From Simiduia sp. 21SJ11W-1 (GTDB lineage: Bacteria > Pseudomonadota > Gammaproteobacteria > Pseudomonadales > Cellvibrionaceae), in contig NZ_CP090959.1 in the NCBI RefSeq assembly GCF_024138675.1, positions 1,705,501 through 1,769,500 of the forward strand: a DNA stretch of 64,000 nucleotides, written 5' to 3'. Positions 9,214 to 18,154 of the stretch are shown piece by piece (positions within the stretch are counted from its first letter, which is position 1; each line of letters opens with the position of its first letter). Made by a program: the position numbers and the translations under genes. The notes under the pieces are model-generated. The model saw only the letters and a program-made list of their open reading frames with translations. It had not been told where the DNA came from and made no database searches.

Positions 9214-10451
9214 CCATCGAACACCAACGACTCCAATGCGCTGGTAACCCATACCAGGCTTTCGGTGTAAAAGTGCCCGAGCGCAGAGGCTTCAACGCCG
9301 TGGTGCTGAAGCCAGCTCCAGTCGATGTTATCCCAGTCTGCCTTTTCATACTGTTTAATAATTTCCAGTACTTTGCCTTCGTTATTTTTGTAGTACATCA
9401 AGGCACTACGAATATTTTCACTGATAGAAATTCTTTGCAGTAGTTCTTCCATCGGGGCATCCATGAATGCGTCGATGGTTGACAGCAGGCCTACGGTGAA
9501 AAATGTATCGCCGCGCTTGCTGGTGGTGGCCGCTTCCCCAAGGGTTTGACAAAAACGCGCCCTTACCAAGGTGGCCACACACAGCTCCCGTGGCTTGTCG
9601 TCAATACTGGCCATAGAGAGTAGGGTAATCCAGCTGCGTACCTGGATAAGCCCGAGCAGCGTAATGGCCTGGCGCAGGGATTCGATTTTACAAACGAAAT
9701 GAAAGGCCGCCGAATTAATCAGTTTTAGCATTTTATAACTAAGCACTGGGTCCTGGGCGATTAAATGTTCAATGGCCTGAATGTCTGTGCCCGGATCATT
9801 GAGTTGCGCCAGCAGCTGTAAAATGGTTTGCCGGTTTTCAGATACTTTCCTGCCAGACATGATTTGCGGGCGGGATAAAAAGTAGCCCTGAAACAAACGG
9901 AACCCCAAAGATTTACAGTGCTCCAGCATTTCGTAGGTTTCTATTTTTTCAGCCAGCAAGGTGACACCCAAAGGCTTTAGGTATTCTACGTGATGTTGTA
10001 GCTCGGCCTCGCTAAGCGCCAATACATCCAGTTTCACTATGTCGGCATATTCCAGCATTTTGAAACTGCTGGAAGTCAGGGTGAAATCGTCCAGTGCAAT
10101 GGTGTAGCCCTGTGCGCGTATTTGCCCGAGTGAGGCCAGCAGGTGGTTGTCTACTATCTGGTCTTCCAGAACCTCAATCACCAGTTGCGTGCGGCTAAAG
10201 GGGGGGGTGCTTAGCAGGAGATTGCGAGTGAAGTTAATGAACGCCTTATATTCGCCTACCACTTCGCCAATGCTCAGATCGGTGAAGGCGCGCAGTAACA
10301 CCTGCGAGCTGGCTTGGTCGCCACAGCTTATGTTTGCCCTGTTTTCATCGCTGTCGCGGCATAGCAATTCGTAGGCATAGACGTTCATCTCTGTATCAAA
10401 GATGGGTTGGCGCGCGAGCAATGGCAGGTGTTTCTGGTTCGGCTGAGACAC
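9210..10451 (-). CDS. EAL-HDOD signalling protein, probably non-catalytic
   Basis: 413 aa starting at GTG 10451. Residues about 10-210 are an EAL-type domain that opens with LARQPIFD and YELLCR in place of an intact EAL motif. It keeps DDF and AEKIET but lacks most metal-binding residues of active c-di-GMP phosphodiesterases. QGYFLSRP ends the domain, as in YuxH/CdgJ-type proteins. Residues about 215-405 are an HDOD domain (LLAQLNDPGTD, KLINSAAFHF, ITLLGL). In related bacteria such proteins modulate motility or c-di-GMP output as regulators without enzymatic activity. CheV starts divergently 134 nt away, which fits a link to taxis or motility. Confidence 0.88.
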   Translation of the reverse strand: MSQPNQKHLPLLARQPIFDTEMNVYAYELLCRDSDENRANISCGDQASSQVLLRAFTDLSIGEVVGEYKAFINFTRNLLLSTPPFSRTQLVIEVLEDQIVDNHLLASLGQIRAQGYTIALDDFTLTSSSFKMLEYADIVKLDVLALSEAELQHHVEYLKPLGVTLLAEKIETYEMLEHCKSLGFRLFQGYFLSRPQIMSGRKVSENRQTILQLLAQLNDPGTDIQAIEHLIAQDPVLSYKMLKLINSAAFHFVCKIESLRQAITLLGLIQVRSWITLLSMASIDDKPRELCVATLVRARFCQTLGEAATTSKRGDTFFTVGLLSTIDAFMDAPMEELLQRISISENIRSALMYYKNNEGKVLEIIKQYEKADWDNIDWSWLQHHGVEASALGHFYTESLVWVTSALESLVFDG

Positions 10452-10585
10452 GGCTGATATTGCCCCCGGTAATTCAAAAGTTGGTGCAGTGGCTCATTCA
10501 GTGTAGTGGTTCAAAGTGCGATTTTGCAGCTAAATCTTTGGCTTTATTGGTCTAAGCTTGATATCACTGGGCTAGAGAGCGGGTT

Positions 10586-11521
10586 ATGTCTAAGCTACTG
10601 GAAAGTGTGGATGCGCGCACCAAATTGGTGGGCGAAAACAGGCTGGAGCTGTTGCTTTTCAAGCTCAGTGGCCGGCAGATGTATGCGCTGAACGTTTTCA
10701 AAATCCAGGAAGTGGTGCAAATTCCGCCGCTAACGGCCATGCCGCACCGCCACTCGGTTGTGCGAGGGGTAACGCACCTGCGCGACCAAACCATTTCTGT
10801 TATCGACTTGAGTGCTGCAATTGGCCTAAGGCCGTTAGCTGATATAACTAACGGCAATATGATCGTGACGGAGTACAATCGCAGTATTCAGGGCTTTCTG
10901 GTGGGTTCTGTTGATCGCATAGTTAATTTGAATTGGGAGGTGATCCTGCCGCCGCCAACAGGCTCCGGGCGGGCACACTTTTTAACGGCCATTACCCACA
11001 TTGATAACCACATTGTTGAGGTGCTGGATGTAGAGCGGGTGCTGGCCGACATCATTCCCTACGATACCCGCGTATCCCAGGATGTGCTGGATGCCGATTT
11101 AGCGGCAAAAGCCAAAGCCAAAAAAATGAAATTGCTCATGGCCGATGACTCCATTACAGCCCATGGCCAGGTGCGCGATACTTTAAAGCACTTGGGGGTT
11201 GATGTGATCAGCGTACAAGATGGGCTACAAGCGCTGCAGTTGTTACACCGTTGGCTTGATGAAGGCATTGATGTGCATGCGCACATTTTTATGTTGATTA
11301 CCGATGCCGAAATGCCGGAAATGGATGGCTACCGGCTCACCCATGAAATCCGCAAAGACCCACGGCTTAAAGATCTATTTGTGGTGCTGCATACATCGCT
11401 TAGCGGCAGCTTTAATCAAGCCATGGTAGACAAGGTGGGTTGTGACGGGTTTTTATCCAAATTCCAGCCAGACACCCTGGCAGACTTGGTGCAGTCGCGC
11501 TTGCGAACACTGCTGAATTAG
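10586..11521 (+). CDS. cheV: Chemotaxis coupling protein CheV (CheW-REC)
   Basis: 311 aa. Residues about 15-165 form a CheW-like domain (ELLLFKLSGRQMYALNVFKIQEV; HSVVRGVTHLRDQTISVIDL). Residues about 178-308 form a response-regulator receiver with acidic pair LLMADDS (about 183), phosphoacceptor region LITDAEMPEMDGY (about 238) and the HTSLSG switch serine/threonine. CheV links chemoreceptors to CheA, and its phosphorylation is thought to tune adaptation. No other che gene is in the window, which is usual for an orphan CheV. Confidence 0.93.
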   Translation: MSKLLESVDARTKLVGENRLELLLFKLSGRQMYALNVFKIQEVVQIPPLTAMPHRHSVVRGVTHLRDQTISVIDLSAAIGLRPLADITNGNMIVTEYNRSIQGFLVGSVDRIVNLNWEVILPPPTGSGRAHFLTAITHIDNHIVEVLDVERVLADIIPYDTRVSQDVLDADLAAKAKAKKMKLLMADDSITAHGQVRDTLKHLGVDVISVQDGLQALQLLHRWLDEGIDVHAHIFMLITDAEMPEMDGYRLTHEIRKDPRLKDLFVVLHTSLSGSFNQAMVDKVGCDGFLSKFQPDTLADLVQSRLRTLLN

Positions 11522-11684
11522 CGACCTTTTGATTCTGTTATCTCACCTGATTGATCGCTAGTTGCAAGCGCGTGCAGCTATTTCACAGCTTGCCGCACAG
11601 CGCGAAAAAACCTCTTTTTAGGCGCAGGCTTTGGTGGCTGCATGCCCGGTGCGGTGACTTTTACAGCACCTTCGGCGTGACCTT

Positions 11685-13892
11685 CTAGGGCGCCTTTAGC
11701 GTGGCAGCCGCAGCGTTACTTTTTAGTGCAATGGCGGGGAGCTTGGTTGCTCCGCGCAGTTGGGTGATATCGGCACCATTGCGATAGGCGTAAATAACGG
11801 AAAAAACCACCACGTTTTGCACATAGTTACGGGTTTCTTTGAAGGGGATGGTTTCTATCCAGATGTCCATCGGCAAGCTGTCGCGCCCGTCGGCAAGCCA
11901 ACGATCTACCCTGTGTGGGCCCGCGTTGTAGGCCGCAGCGGCCAGTGCCGGGTTGCCACCAAAGCGTTTAAGCATCTCTTGCAGGTAGCGGCCGCCAAGG
12001 GCGATATTAAATTCAGGTTTTAATAAATCATACTTGCGGTAGCGCATGCCGGCTTTGCCCGCGGTTTGACGCGCGGTGGCTGGCATTAATTGCATGAGCC
12101 CCAGGGCGCCGGCTGAGCTTTTTGCGTCTGTAGCAAAGGCACTTTCCTGACGGGCAATGGCAAATAGCAGATTCGCATCCATGGATAATGCGTCGGCCTG
12201 GGCCTCCATGTGTTCGGCATAGGCAAGCGGAAAGCGCACGGTTAAATCGTTCCAGGCGCGTGCGTCGATCATGGCCTGAATGCCTTTGCGGTGCCATCCC
12301 CATTGGTAGGCCAGGGTGCCGGCGGCCTGCATTTGTGCGTCAGAGAAGCCACGCACTGCGTGATACCACTCGGCCCGGGCGAGCCCGAGGCTGCCCGTTA
12401 AATAGAATTCCCGCGCCCTCAGTACACCCGAGTGATTGCGCACAATGCGCTGATCTGCCAAGGGAATCTGGGTGGGTTCGTCTTCAAGGTTGTAGTTGCG
12501 GCCCAAGCGGTCGGCTGCAAAAAAACCGTAGTAGCTGCGCCCATTGGCAAGCGCCTCATAGCTTGCCTCAATGGCAGGGTATGGGGGCAGTTCATGGCCT
12601 AGCGCTTCCGCCGCCCGGGTGGCCCAGTATTGCCAGCGCGGCGATTGTTTGTCTTCGGTGGGCAGTTTGGCAATCCAGCGCTTTACCGCCTGCCAGTCTT
12701 GCTCTGCCAGCGCGCCGCGCAGTAAATGTTCCACCATATCGGCATTGTTAAAGTTTTCCATGCTGGCAGCCAGGCGCTCGGCCTCGGCCATATGGTTGCC
12801 GCGGGCCAAATACAAAATCAATGATTCTTGTACTTCACGGCGCTTGGCATCGGCAAACAGCTGCTGGGCGTCGTAGCGCTGCCAAAGTATTAACGCTTTT
12901 TGCGGATCTTTGCGAGCCAGGCGCTGAATGCCGTGCAAGATGGTGAATTTTGTTTGTTCATCTTGGCGCGAAAAGTTGCGGTATTGCCCGAGCAAGTGAG
13001 GGTTGCGGTCCACTGCCAGCAGGCGCTCCAAATCGGGCTTGATGGTGGCGGGCGCGTGTTTGCTGATATAGCGGGTAAGCGTAATTTTGCGGTTTGCCAT
13101 GGCCTTGGTTGCCCGAGACCAGCTCAGTGCTGCGGTTTGCCTGCCCGCTGCCCGCCAAACTTCCAGCAGTGAATCACAGGCTTTGGGCAAGGAGTGGCCT
13201 TGATTCCAGAGGGCATCTACCTCAGTGAGCGCCGTTTCATCGCCGGTAAGAAGCCGCGCTCTCAGGTATTGGCAGGTAAGAGGCTCATCGGCCATATCGG
13301 CATTGTAGTAACTCTGGAATTCGTGCCAGTGCTGTTTGCTGTGCAAGGTGGCAAGCCAGTCGCGGTTGAGGCGCTTGGCAAGGTAGCTGCCTTCATGCTG
13401 ATACAAAAACTCGTCCACTGCCCGGTAGGGGAGTTTGCGCAGTTGTTTGTTGAGCAACAGGTACTCTAAATAGGGCACTAGTGGGTAGTCGGCCAGTACC
13501 GCTTGCCAGTGCGACGGGTCTTTAATATCACCGCGGGTAACGGCTTTCAGCGCCTCTTGATACAGCGCTCTGAGCTCGGCCTGGCGGTGCGCGCCAATTT
13601 GCGTAAACGGGTGCGGCGTTTGCACGGGCGGCTGGGTTTCAGGCGCTGCCGCCAAGGCTGTTGGCGCAGCCTCTGGGGTGAGAGCCTCTGTGGGCTCTGG
13701 TGTTATGAGGTTCGCTTGGGGCTGGTGGCCGGGCGCTGAATCTACGGCTCGGGCCGCGCCCGAAAACGCGAGGCTTGCGGCAATCAGGCTTGTGGCCAAC
13801 AGGGCGCTGGCTCGCAATGGTCGTGATGTTGAAAAAGTGCCAGCCCGTTTGGCGGGGTGACGCGCGAATACCAGCTGCGCAACAGCGACCAT
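11685..13892 (-). CDS. slt: Soluble lytic murein transglycosylase (Slt70-type)
   Basis: 735 aa. It cleaves the MurNAc-GlcNAc bond of peptidoglycan in the periplasm to form 1,6-anhydro ends. An N-terminal basic stretch and hydrophobic segment ending near AARA (about residue 49) look like a signal peptide. A long superhelical repeat region fills about 90-560, and the catalytic lysozyme-like domain follows with the general-acid glutamate E583 in ARQESAF, then GALGLMQLMPATA and AAAYNAGP. The product feeds muropeptide recycling, in which NagZ (25469-26512) also acts. The N-terminal extension before the hydrophobic part is long, so the true start may lie slightly downstream. Confidence 0.93.
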   Translation of the reverse strand: MVAVAQLVFARHPAKRAGTFSTSRPLRASALLATSLIAASLAFSGAARAVDSAPGHQPQANLITPEPTEALTPEAAPTALAAAPETQPPVQTPHPFTQIGAHRQAELRALYQEALKAVTRGDIKDPSHWQAVLADYPLVPYLEYLLLNKQLRKLPYRAVDEFLYQHEGSYLAKRLNRDWLATLHSKQHWHEFQSYYNADMADEPLTCQYLRARLLTGDETALTEVDALWNQGHSLPKACDSLLEVWRAAGRQTAALSWSRATKAMANRKITLTRYISKHAPATIKPDLERLLAVDRNPHLLGQYRNFSRQDEQTKFTILHGIQRLARKDPQKALILWQRYDAQQLFADAKRREVQESLILYLARGNHMAEAERLAASMENFNNADMVEHLLRGALAEQDWQAVKRWIAKLPTEDKQSPRWQYWATRAAEALGHELPPYPAIEASYEALANGRSYYGFFAADRLGRNYNLEDEPTQIPLADQRIVRNHSGVLRAREFYLTGSLGLARAEWYHAVRGFSDAQMQAAGTLAYQWGWHRKGIQAMIDARAWNDLTVRFPLAYAEHMEAQADALSMDANLLFAIARQESAFATDAKSSAGALGLMQLMPATARQTAGKAGMRYRKYDLLKPEFNIALGGRYLQEMLKRFGGNPALAAAAYNAGPHRVDRWLADGRDSLPMDIWIETIPFKETRNYVQNVVVFSVIYAYRNGADITQLRGATKLPAIALKSNAAAATLKAP

Positions 13893-14066
13893 GATTACCT
13901 CGTAAGATCAATTATTGATCAGGTCAACAGCCGCCTGTGGCTGTTTGTGAACGTCTTTTATATCACGCCTGATAGTCATTACCAAAGTATAGGCCAGCTC
14001 TTTCATGGGTGCAGTTTGGTGAGCCTATGCGTATCATGCGGGCCTTACTGAGGAGAGTAGTACCCC

Positions 14067-15965
14067 ATGCCATTAGTTCGACTTGATAACGCATCCCTCC
14101 ACTTTGGCCTTCAGGTGATTCTGGATAAAGTGCAGCTGGTCATCGAGCCTGGCCAGCGCGTGTGTTTGCTGGGCCACAATGGTGCGGGTAAATCCACACT
14201 GATGAAGGTGATTGCCGGCGATACCCTGCTTGATGAAGGTGAAATGTGGCGCCAGCCAGGCCTTAAGGTGGCGCGCCTTGAGCAGGATTTACCCGAGCCA
14301 GACGAGCTCACGGTGTTCGAGGTGGTTTCTCGCGGCTTTTTGGAGGTGGGCGAGTTAATTGCCCAATACCACAAGCTCGCCCAGCTCCCAGACCCGGACA
14401 TGAGCCAGCTTGGCAGGCTGCAAAGCCAAATTGAAGCCGCCGATGGCTGGGCCATCGAGCAGAAAGTTCAGGCGATTCTTACCCGCCTGGCGCTGCCTGC
14501 CGATGCCAAAATGGCGTCGCTTTCCGGCGGCTGGCGCCGTCGGGTGGCGCTTGCGAAAGCGTTGGTGATCGAGCCGGATTTGCTGATGCTTGACGAACCC
14601 ACCAACCACCTGGATATCGAAGCCATTGAATGGCTTGAAACACAAATCGCCCAGTACCGTGGCGCGGTGGTATTTGTTACCCACGATCGCGCCTTGGTGC
14701 AAAAACTTGCCACGCATATTGTTGAGTTGGATCGCGGGCATCTGCGTTATTGGGAGGGCAGCTACCAAAGTTTTCTGACCTTTCGCGAGCAGCAAATGGC
14801 AGAGGAAGAGCGCCATAACGCCTTGTTTGATAAACGCCTGGCCGAAGAAGAAGTTTGGATTCGGCAGGGCATTAAAGCCCGGCGTACGCGCAACGAGGGC
14901 AGGGTGCGGGCGCTCAAGGCGTTGCGTGTTGAACGCGCACAGCGCCGCGAGCGCCAGGGGCAGGCAAACTTTGAGCTGCAACAATCAGACAACAGCGGCA
15001 AGCTTGTGGCAGAACTCACCGGCGTTACCCAGCACTATGGTGAGAAACGGTTGATCGATAATTTCTCCACCACCATTGTGCGCGGCGATCGCATCGGATT
15101 TTTAGGCCCCAATGGTGCCGGCAAAAGTACTCTGCTTAAAATAATTCTGGGCCAGCTCTCGCCCCAGGAAGGCAAAGTACGCTTGGGCACCAACTTGAGT
15201 GTGGCCTATTTTGATCAGCTGCGGGATCAGCTCGACCTTAATAAAAACGCCGTTGATAACATTGCCGAAGGGCGCGAGTTTATTGATGTTAACGGCAAGC
15301 GTAAGCACATTATTTCTTACCTTTCAGATTTTCTGTTCACCGGTGAGCGCGCGCGCACGCCGCTGCGGGTACTCTCCGGTGGTGAGCGCAACCGCGTTTT
15401 GCTCGCTCGCCTGTTCAGCAAGCCTGCAAATCTTCTGGTGCTCGATGAACCCACCAATGACCTCGATGTGGAAACCCTTGAGCTACTTGAAGAATTGCTT
15501 GGCAACTATGAGGGTACGCTGTTACTCGTGAGCCACGACCGGGCGTTTTTGGATAACGTGGTGACCAGTTGCTTTGCCTTTGAGGGCGATGGCATTGTGC
15601 GTGAATATGTGGGCGGCTATGAAGATTGGCTGAGGCAGGGCGGGCGTTGGCACCGCAATCGTGATAGCCAAAAAGCAGCGCAAGCCAAAACCGAGCCGCA
15701 AGCCCCGGCAAGCAGCACACCTGATGAACCCGCAAAAACGCAGGGCAAAAAGCTTAGCTATAAGTTGCAGCGTGAACTGGAGCAGCTGCCGGGCCTTATT
15801 GAAAAGCTTGAAACCGATATTGAGTCTTTACAGGCACGCATTGCCCAGCCCGATTTTTTTGAAAAGTCCCGCGAGGAAACCGAGGCCGCGCTAGGTGAGC
15901 TGGCGCAAAAGGAATCTGCGCTAGAGGCGGCGTTTGAGCGCTGGGCAGAGCTTGACGCTATGTAG
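14067..15965 (+). CDS. uup: ABC-F ATPase Uup
   Basis: 632 aa with two ABC cassettes and no membrane domain. Walker A motifs are GHNGAGKST (about 36-44) and GPNGAGKST (about 347-355). Signatures are LSGGWRRRVALA and LSGGERNRVLLA, and both Walker B motifs read LDEPTN. The inter-cassette linker carries the arginine-rich segment typical of ABC-F proteins. The C-terminal coiled coil (about 560-630) distinguishes Uup from EttA and YheS and binds branched DNA or RNA in the E. coli protein. Uup is linked to suppression of transposon excision and to ribosome function. An AGGAGAG-type site precedes ATG 14067. Confidence 0.93.
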   Translation: MPLVRLDNASLHFGLQVILDKVQLVIEPGQRVCLLGHNGAGKSTLMKVIAGDTLLDEGEMWRQPGLKVARLEQDLPEPDELTVFEVVSRGFLEVGELIAQYHKLAQLPDPDMSQLGRLQSQIEAADGWAIEQKVQAILTRLALPADAKMASLSGGWRRRVALAKALVIEPDLLMLDEPTNHLDIEAIEWLETQIAQYRGAVVFVTHDRALVQKLATHIVELDRGHLRYWEGSYQSFLTFREQQMAEEERHNALFDKRLAEEEVWIRQGIKARRTRNEGRVRALKALRVERAQRRERQGQANFELQQSDNSGKLVAELTGVTQHYGEKRLIDNFSTTIVRGDRIGFLGPNGAGKSTLLKIILGQLSPQEGKVRLGTNLSVAYFDQLRDQLDLNKNAVDNIAEGREFIDVNGKRKHIISYLSDFLFTGERARTPLRVLSGGERNRVLLARLFSKPANLLVLDEPTNDLDVETLELLEELLGNYEGTLLLVSHDRAFLDNVVTSCFAFEGDGIVREYVGGYEDWLRQGGRWHRNRDSQKAAQAKTEPQAPASSTPDEPAKTQGKKLSYKLQRELEQLPGLIEKLETDIESLQARIAQPDFFEKSREETEAALGELAQKESALEAAFERWAELDAM

Positions 15966-16017
15966 CCATTAGGCCTGCTGGCAGGCCTTGTGCGAGTGGG
16001 TTGGAGTATGGGCGGGC

Positions 16018-16458
16018 TCAGTCGCTTTCTTCAACACGCACTGCCAATACATCGCGGTTGGCTCCGTGCAGCACGCCATTGGCGGTAGAGCCAAGCAGCA
16101 GCGCGAGCCCCTGGCGGCCGTGGCTGCCCACCACAATTAAATCGGCGTTAAGCTCGCCGGCAATGTGATGCAGCTCGGCGGCCGGTTGCCCCACTTTTAA
16201 ATGGCAATCTGATTGCGCAATGCCGTATTGGCTGGCCAATTTGTGCAGTTGTTGCTCTGCTTGCGCTTGCAATTGTGTTTGAATTTCCGTGAGGTCCATC
16301 GGGATGTCGCCGCCATAGGCGAATGTCAGTGGCTCCAGAACATGCACCAGGTGAAGCTTGGCGCTACACAGCTGCCCAAGTTGCCTGGCCCGCTCGATGA
16401 CTTGGGTGGATTCCGGTGAAAGGTCTACGCCGATGATGATCTGCTGATAGGCTTGCAT
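16018..16458 (-). CDS. Universal stress protein, UspA family
   Basis: 146 aa from ATG 16458, placed by AAGGAG a few bases upstream; an upstream in-frame start would add 23 unlikely residues. The N-terminus IIIGVDLSPES and the C-terminal GSHGRQGLALLLGSTANGVLHGANRDVLAVR give the family's ATP-binding G-2x-G-9x-G(S/T) type loop. These are small cytosolic stress-induced proteins that bind nucleotide; the precise role is unknown. It is divergent from the 164-aa membrane protein at 16546. Confidence 0.92.
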   Translation of the reverse strand: MQAYQQIIIGVDLSPESTQVIERARQLGQLCSAKLHLVHVLEPLTFAYGGDIPMDLTEIQTQLQAQAEQQLHKLASQYGIAQSDCHLKVGQPAAELHHIAGELNADLIVVGSHGRQGLALLLGSTANGVLHGANRDVLAVRVEESD

Positions 16459-16545
16459 AAAACACTCCTTTGGCTGGGATCTACCACCCGATACTAACGC
16501 GGTCTCGGGATTTGTTAAAGCACACACAAATAGTGGGAGTTTGAA

Positions 16546-17040
16546 ATGTCAGATTGGAATAGCTGGCTGCTGATTATTGCCGTTGTGGCCCTGGCCGTGG
16601 GCCCGGTAATGATGTTTAAACCCAGTGGCGGCCAGCGCAAGCTCGCAAAGCTTCGGGGTATTGCCAACCGGGCGGGCTTAAGGGTGCGCCTGGCGTCAGG
16701 CAATAACAAAGCCCTTGCCGGTACAGCCTTGTATGCCATGCCTTGGGTGCACAAGCCCTTGCGATCACTGCAGTGGGCGCTGGTTCGTAAAGACTATGTC
16801 CATGAAATCCATTTAAATGATGTTTGGTCGTGGGAAAACTCAACCCAAGTGCCGGATGCTGTGAAAGCATTGCTGGCAGAGGAAATTCCCGCGCTGCCGG
16901 TATCCGTCATGGGGGTATCTGCCGGTGCAGAAGGTCTTGGCGTAAATTGGAGCGAGAGGGGAAGCGAAGTTGAGTTGCAAGCCATTATGGCCTGGCTCAC
17001 TGAAATGCAAAATAAATTGAATGATAAATTGGCCGCCTAA
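16546..17040 (+). CDS. Conserved hypothetical membrane-anchored protein
   Basis: 164 aa. GGGAG lies about 8 nt before the ATG. One N-terminal membrane helix (about 7-25, WLLIIAVVALAVGPVMMF) is followed by a basic stretch (KPSGGQRKLAKLRGIANRAGLRVRL) and a soluble domain with a WALVRKDYVHEIHLNDVWSW segment. I recognise no catalytic motif. Proteins of this layout are, as I recall, found in the same slt-uup-topA neighbourhood in pseudomonads. It converges on the next gene with a 5-nt gap. Confidence 0.7.
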   Translation: MSDWNSWLLIIAVVALAVGPVMMFKPSGGQRKLAKLRGIANRAGLRVRLASGNNKALAGTALYAMPWVHKPLRSLQWALVRKDYVHEIHLNDVWSWENSTQVPDAVKALLAEEIPALPVSVMGVSAGAEGLGVNWSERGSEVELQAIMAWLTEMQNKLNDKLAA

Positions 17041-17045
17041 CTGCG

Positions 17046-17822
17046 TTAGTCGTCTAGCATGTCGTCTAGCAATTGATCACTGGATTCATCTGGCGCGTCG
17101 GGGTTTAAGAAGGTTTCGGGCATGAGCTCTTCACTTAAGGAGACTCGCTTGCCGTCGAGCATTTCGGCCACCTGCTTGATCATTTGATGTCGGCGTGGGT
17201 CTGAGTGGGTGGATGAAATCAACATCTGGCGCGCCTTCTTGTAATAGGCGTGTGCAGACAGCGGGTTACTCTTGTTCATGGCCTTGTGGCCTTGGCCAAC
17301 CATGGAAATCACATCCACCATCAAGTGCTGGTAACTCAGCTCGCGCACAAATAATTGCATTTCTTCCATTGATATTTTTGCATGCGCCTGGCGATGCCTT
17401 ATAACCTTGGCAGCTTCAGTAAGGTGTTTTTGCGCAAGCGCAATTTTTGCATCGCTTTCAAGCAGGCGCCGGGGTTTGAGCGATTGATTAGTAGATAGTT
17501 GAGACGCCCGTTGCTGTGCGGTGTTCAGGCCCGCTTCCAGGTAGGGGAGGCTTGAGTCCAGATCGATCATTGCCTGGTACATATCTACAATTTCATCGTT
17601 GATCTGTATCAAAACGTCAGGATTTTCCAGTAAATGCGTTAAATGGATCAGCAGCGTTTCCAGCTCATCCACACGCAGTTTTATTTTTTGCAGGCGAATG
17701 CGACGCGAGCGCAGGCGCTCTTGGCGCTGGTTGGCCAGGCTTACCACCAAAAGCGACAAAACTGCAATCGCGCAAAAAATAATCAGGCTGGTCAAAGTCT
17801 GCCCCTCGCACCCGGTTAGCAC
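17046..17822 (-). CDS. Hypothetical membrane-anchored helical protein
   Basis: 258 aa if translation starts at GTG 17822. A TTG at 17795 preceded by GAGGGG six bases upstream is an attractive alternative, giving 249 aa that open directly with the membrane helix (LIIFCAIAVLSLLVVSLA). After the helix comes an arginine-rich juxtamembrane stretch and then an almost wholly helical region with coiled-coil character (about 40-175), a tetratricopeptide-like SAHAYYKKARQML segment (about 195-210) and an acidic tail ending DDMLDD. No enzyme motif is visible. The topology suggests a membrane-tethered cytoplasmic scaffold; function is unknown. Confidence 0.7.
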   Translation of the reverse strand: MLTGCEGQTLTSLIIFCAIAVLSLLVVSLANQRQERLRSRRIRLQKIKLRVDELETLLIHLTHLLENPDVLIQINDEIVDMYQAMIDLDSSLPYLEAGLNTAQQRASQLSTNQSLKPRRLLESDAKIALAQKHLTEAAKVIRHRQAHAKISMEEMQLFVRELSYQHLMVDVISMVGQGHKAMNKSNPLSAHAYYKKARQMLISSTHSDPRRHQMIKQVAEMLDGKRVSLSEELMPETFLNPDAPDESSDQLLDDMLDD

Positions 17823-18154
17823 AAAAAAATCTTACAGCCATTTAGAGTGTAGCAAGCCGGTTGTCGGCCGGGGCTGGCCTAACTTTAATTTATTGGAATA
17901 AATTGCTAGTAAAAACAATCGCTTAACTAGTATTTTTGCCGCGTTGTTAAGGCTGTAGGGCGGCAGTAAAAAGGCGAATAAAAGCCGGCCTGGGCCGAGG
18001 TGTGCTAAAAAGTAATCACTTGACCCTTTGGCGTTGAGGTTTTATATATGCGCACCCTGAGTGCGAAGGATCGTCATTCGCGCATAAATAACGTAACGTG
18101 CGCAATCACGCTTCTACTATATAAAGAAACAATACAAGCAATTAGAGACCCTAT
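17823..18154. other. Divergent intergenic region upstream of topA
   Basis: 332 bases with no credible gene. It contains the likely topA promoter (listed) and AT-rich sequence toward the left-hand gene. In P. aeruginosa, as I recall, the fadBA beta-oxidation genes lie at this point of an otherwise similar gene order; nothing like them is here. Confidence 0.6.
18020..18048 (+). promoter_or_regulatory. Putative sigma70 promoter of topA
   Basis: TTGACC at 18020-18025 (5 of 6), a 17-nt spacer, then TATATA at 18043-18048 (4 of 6). It lies about 107 nt before the topA ATG. Confidence 0.45.
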
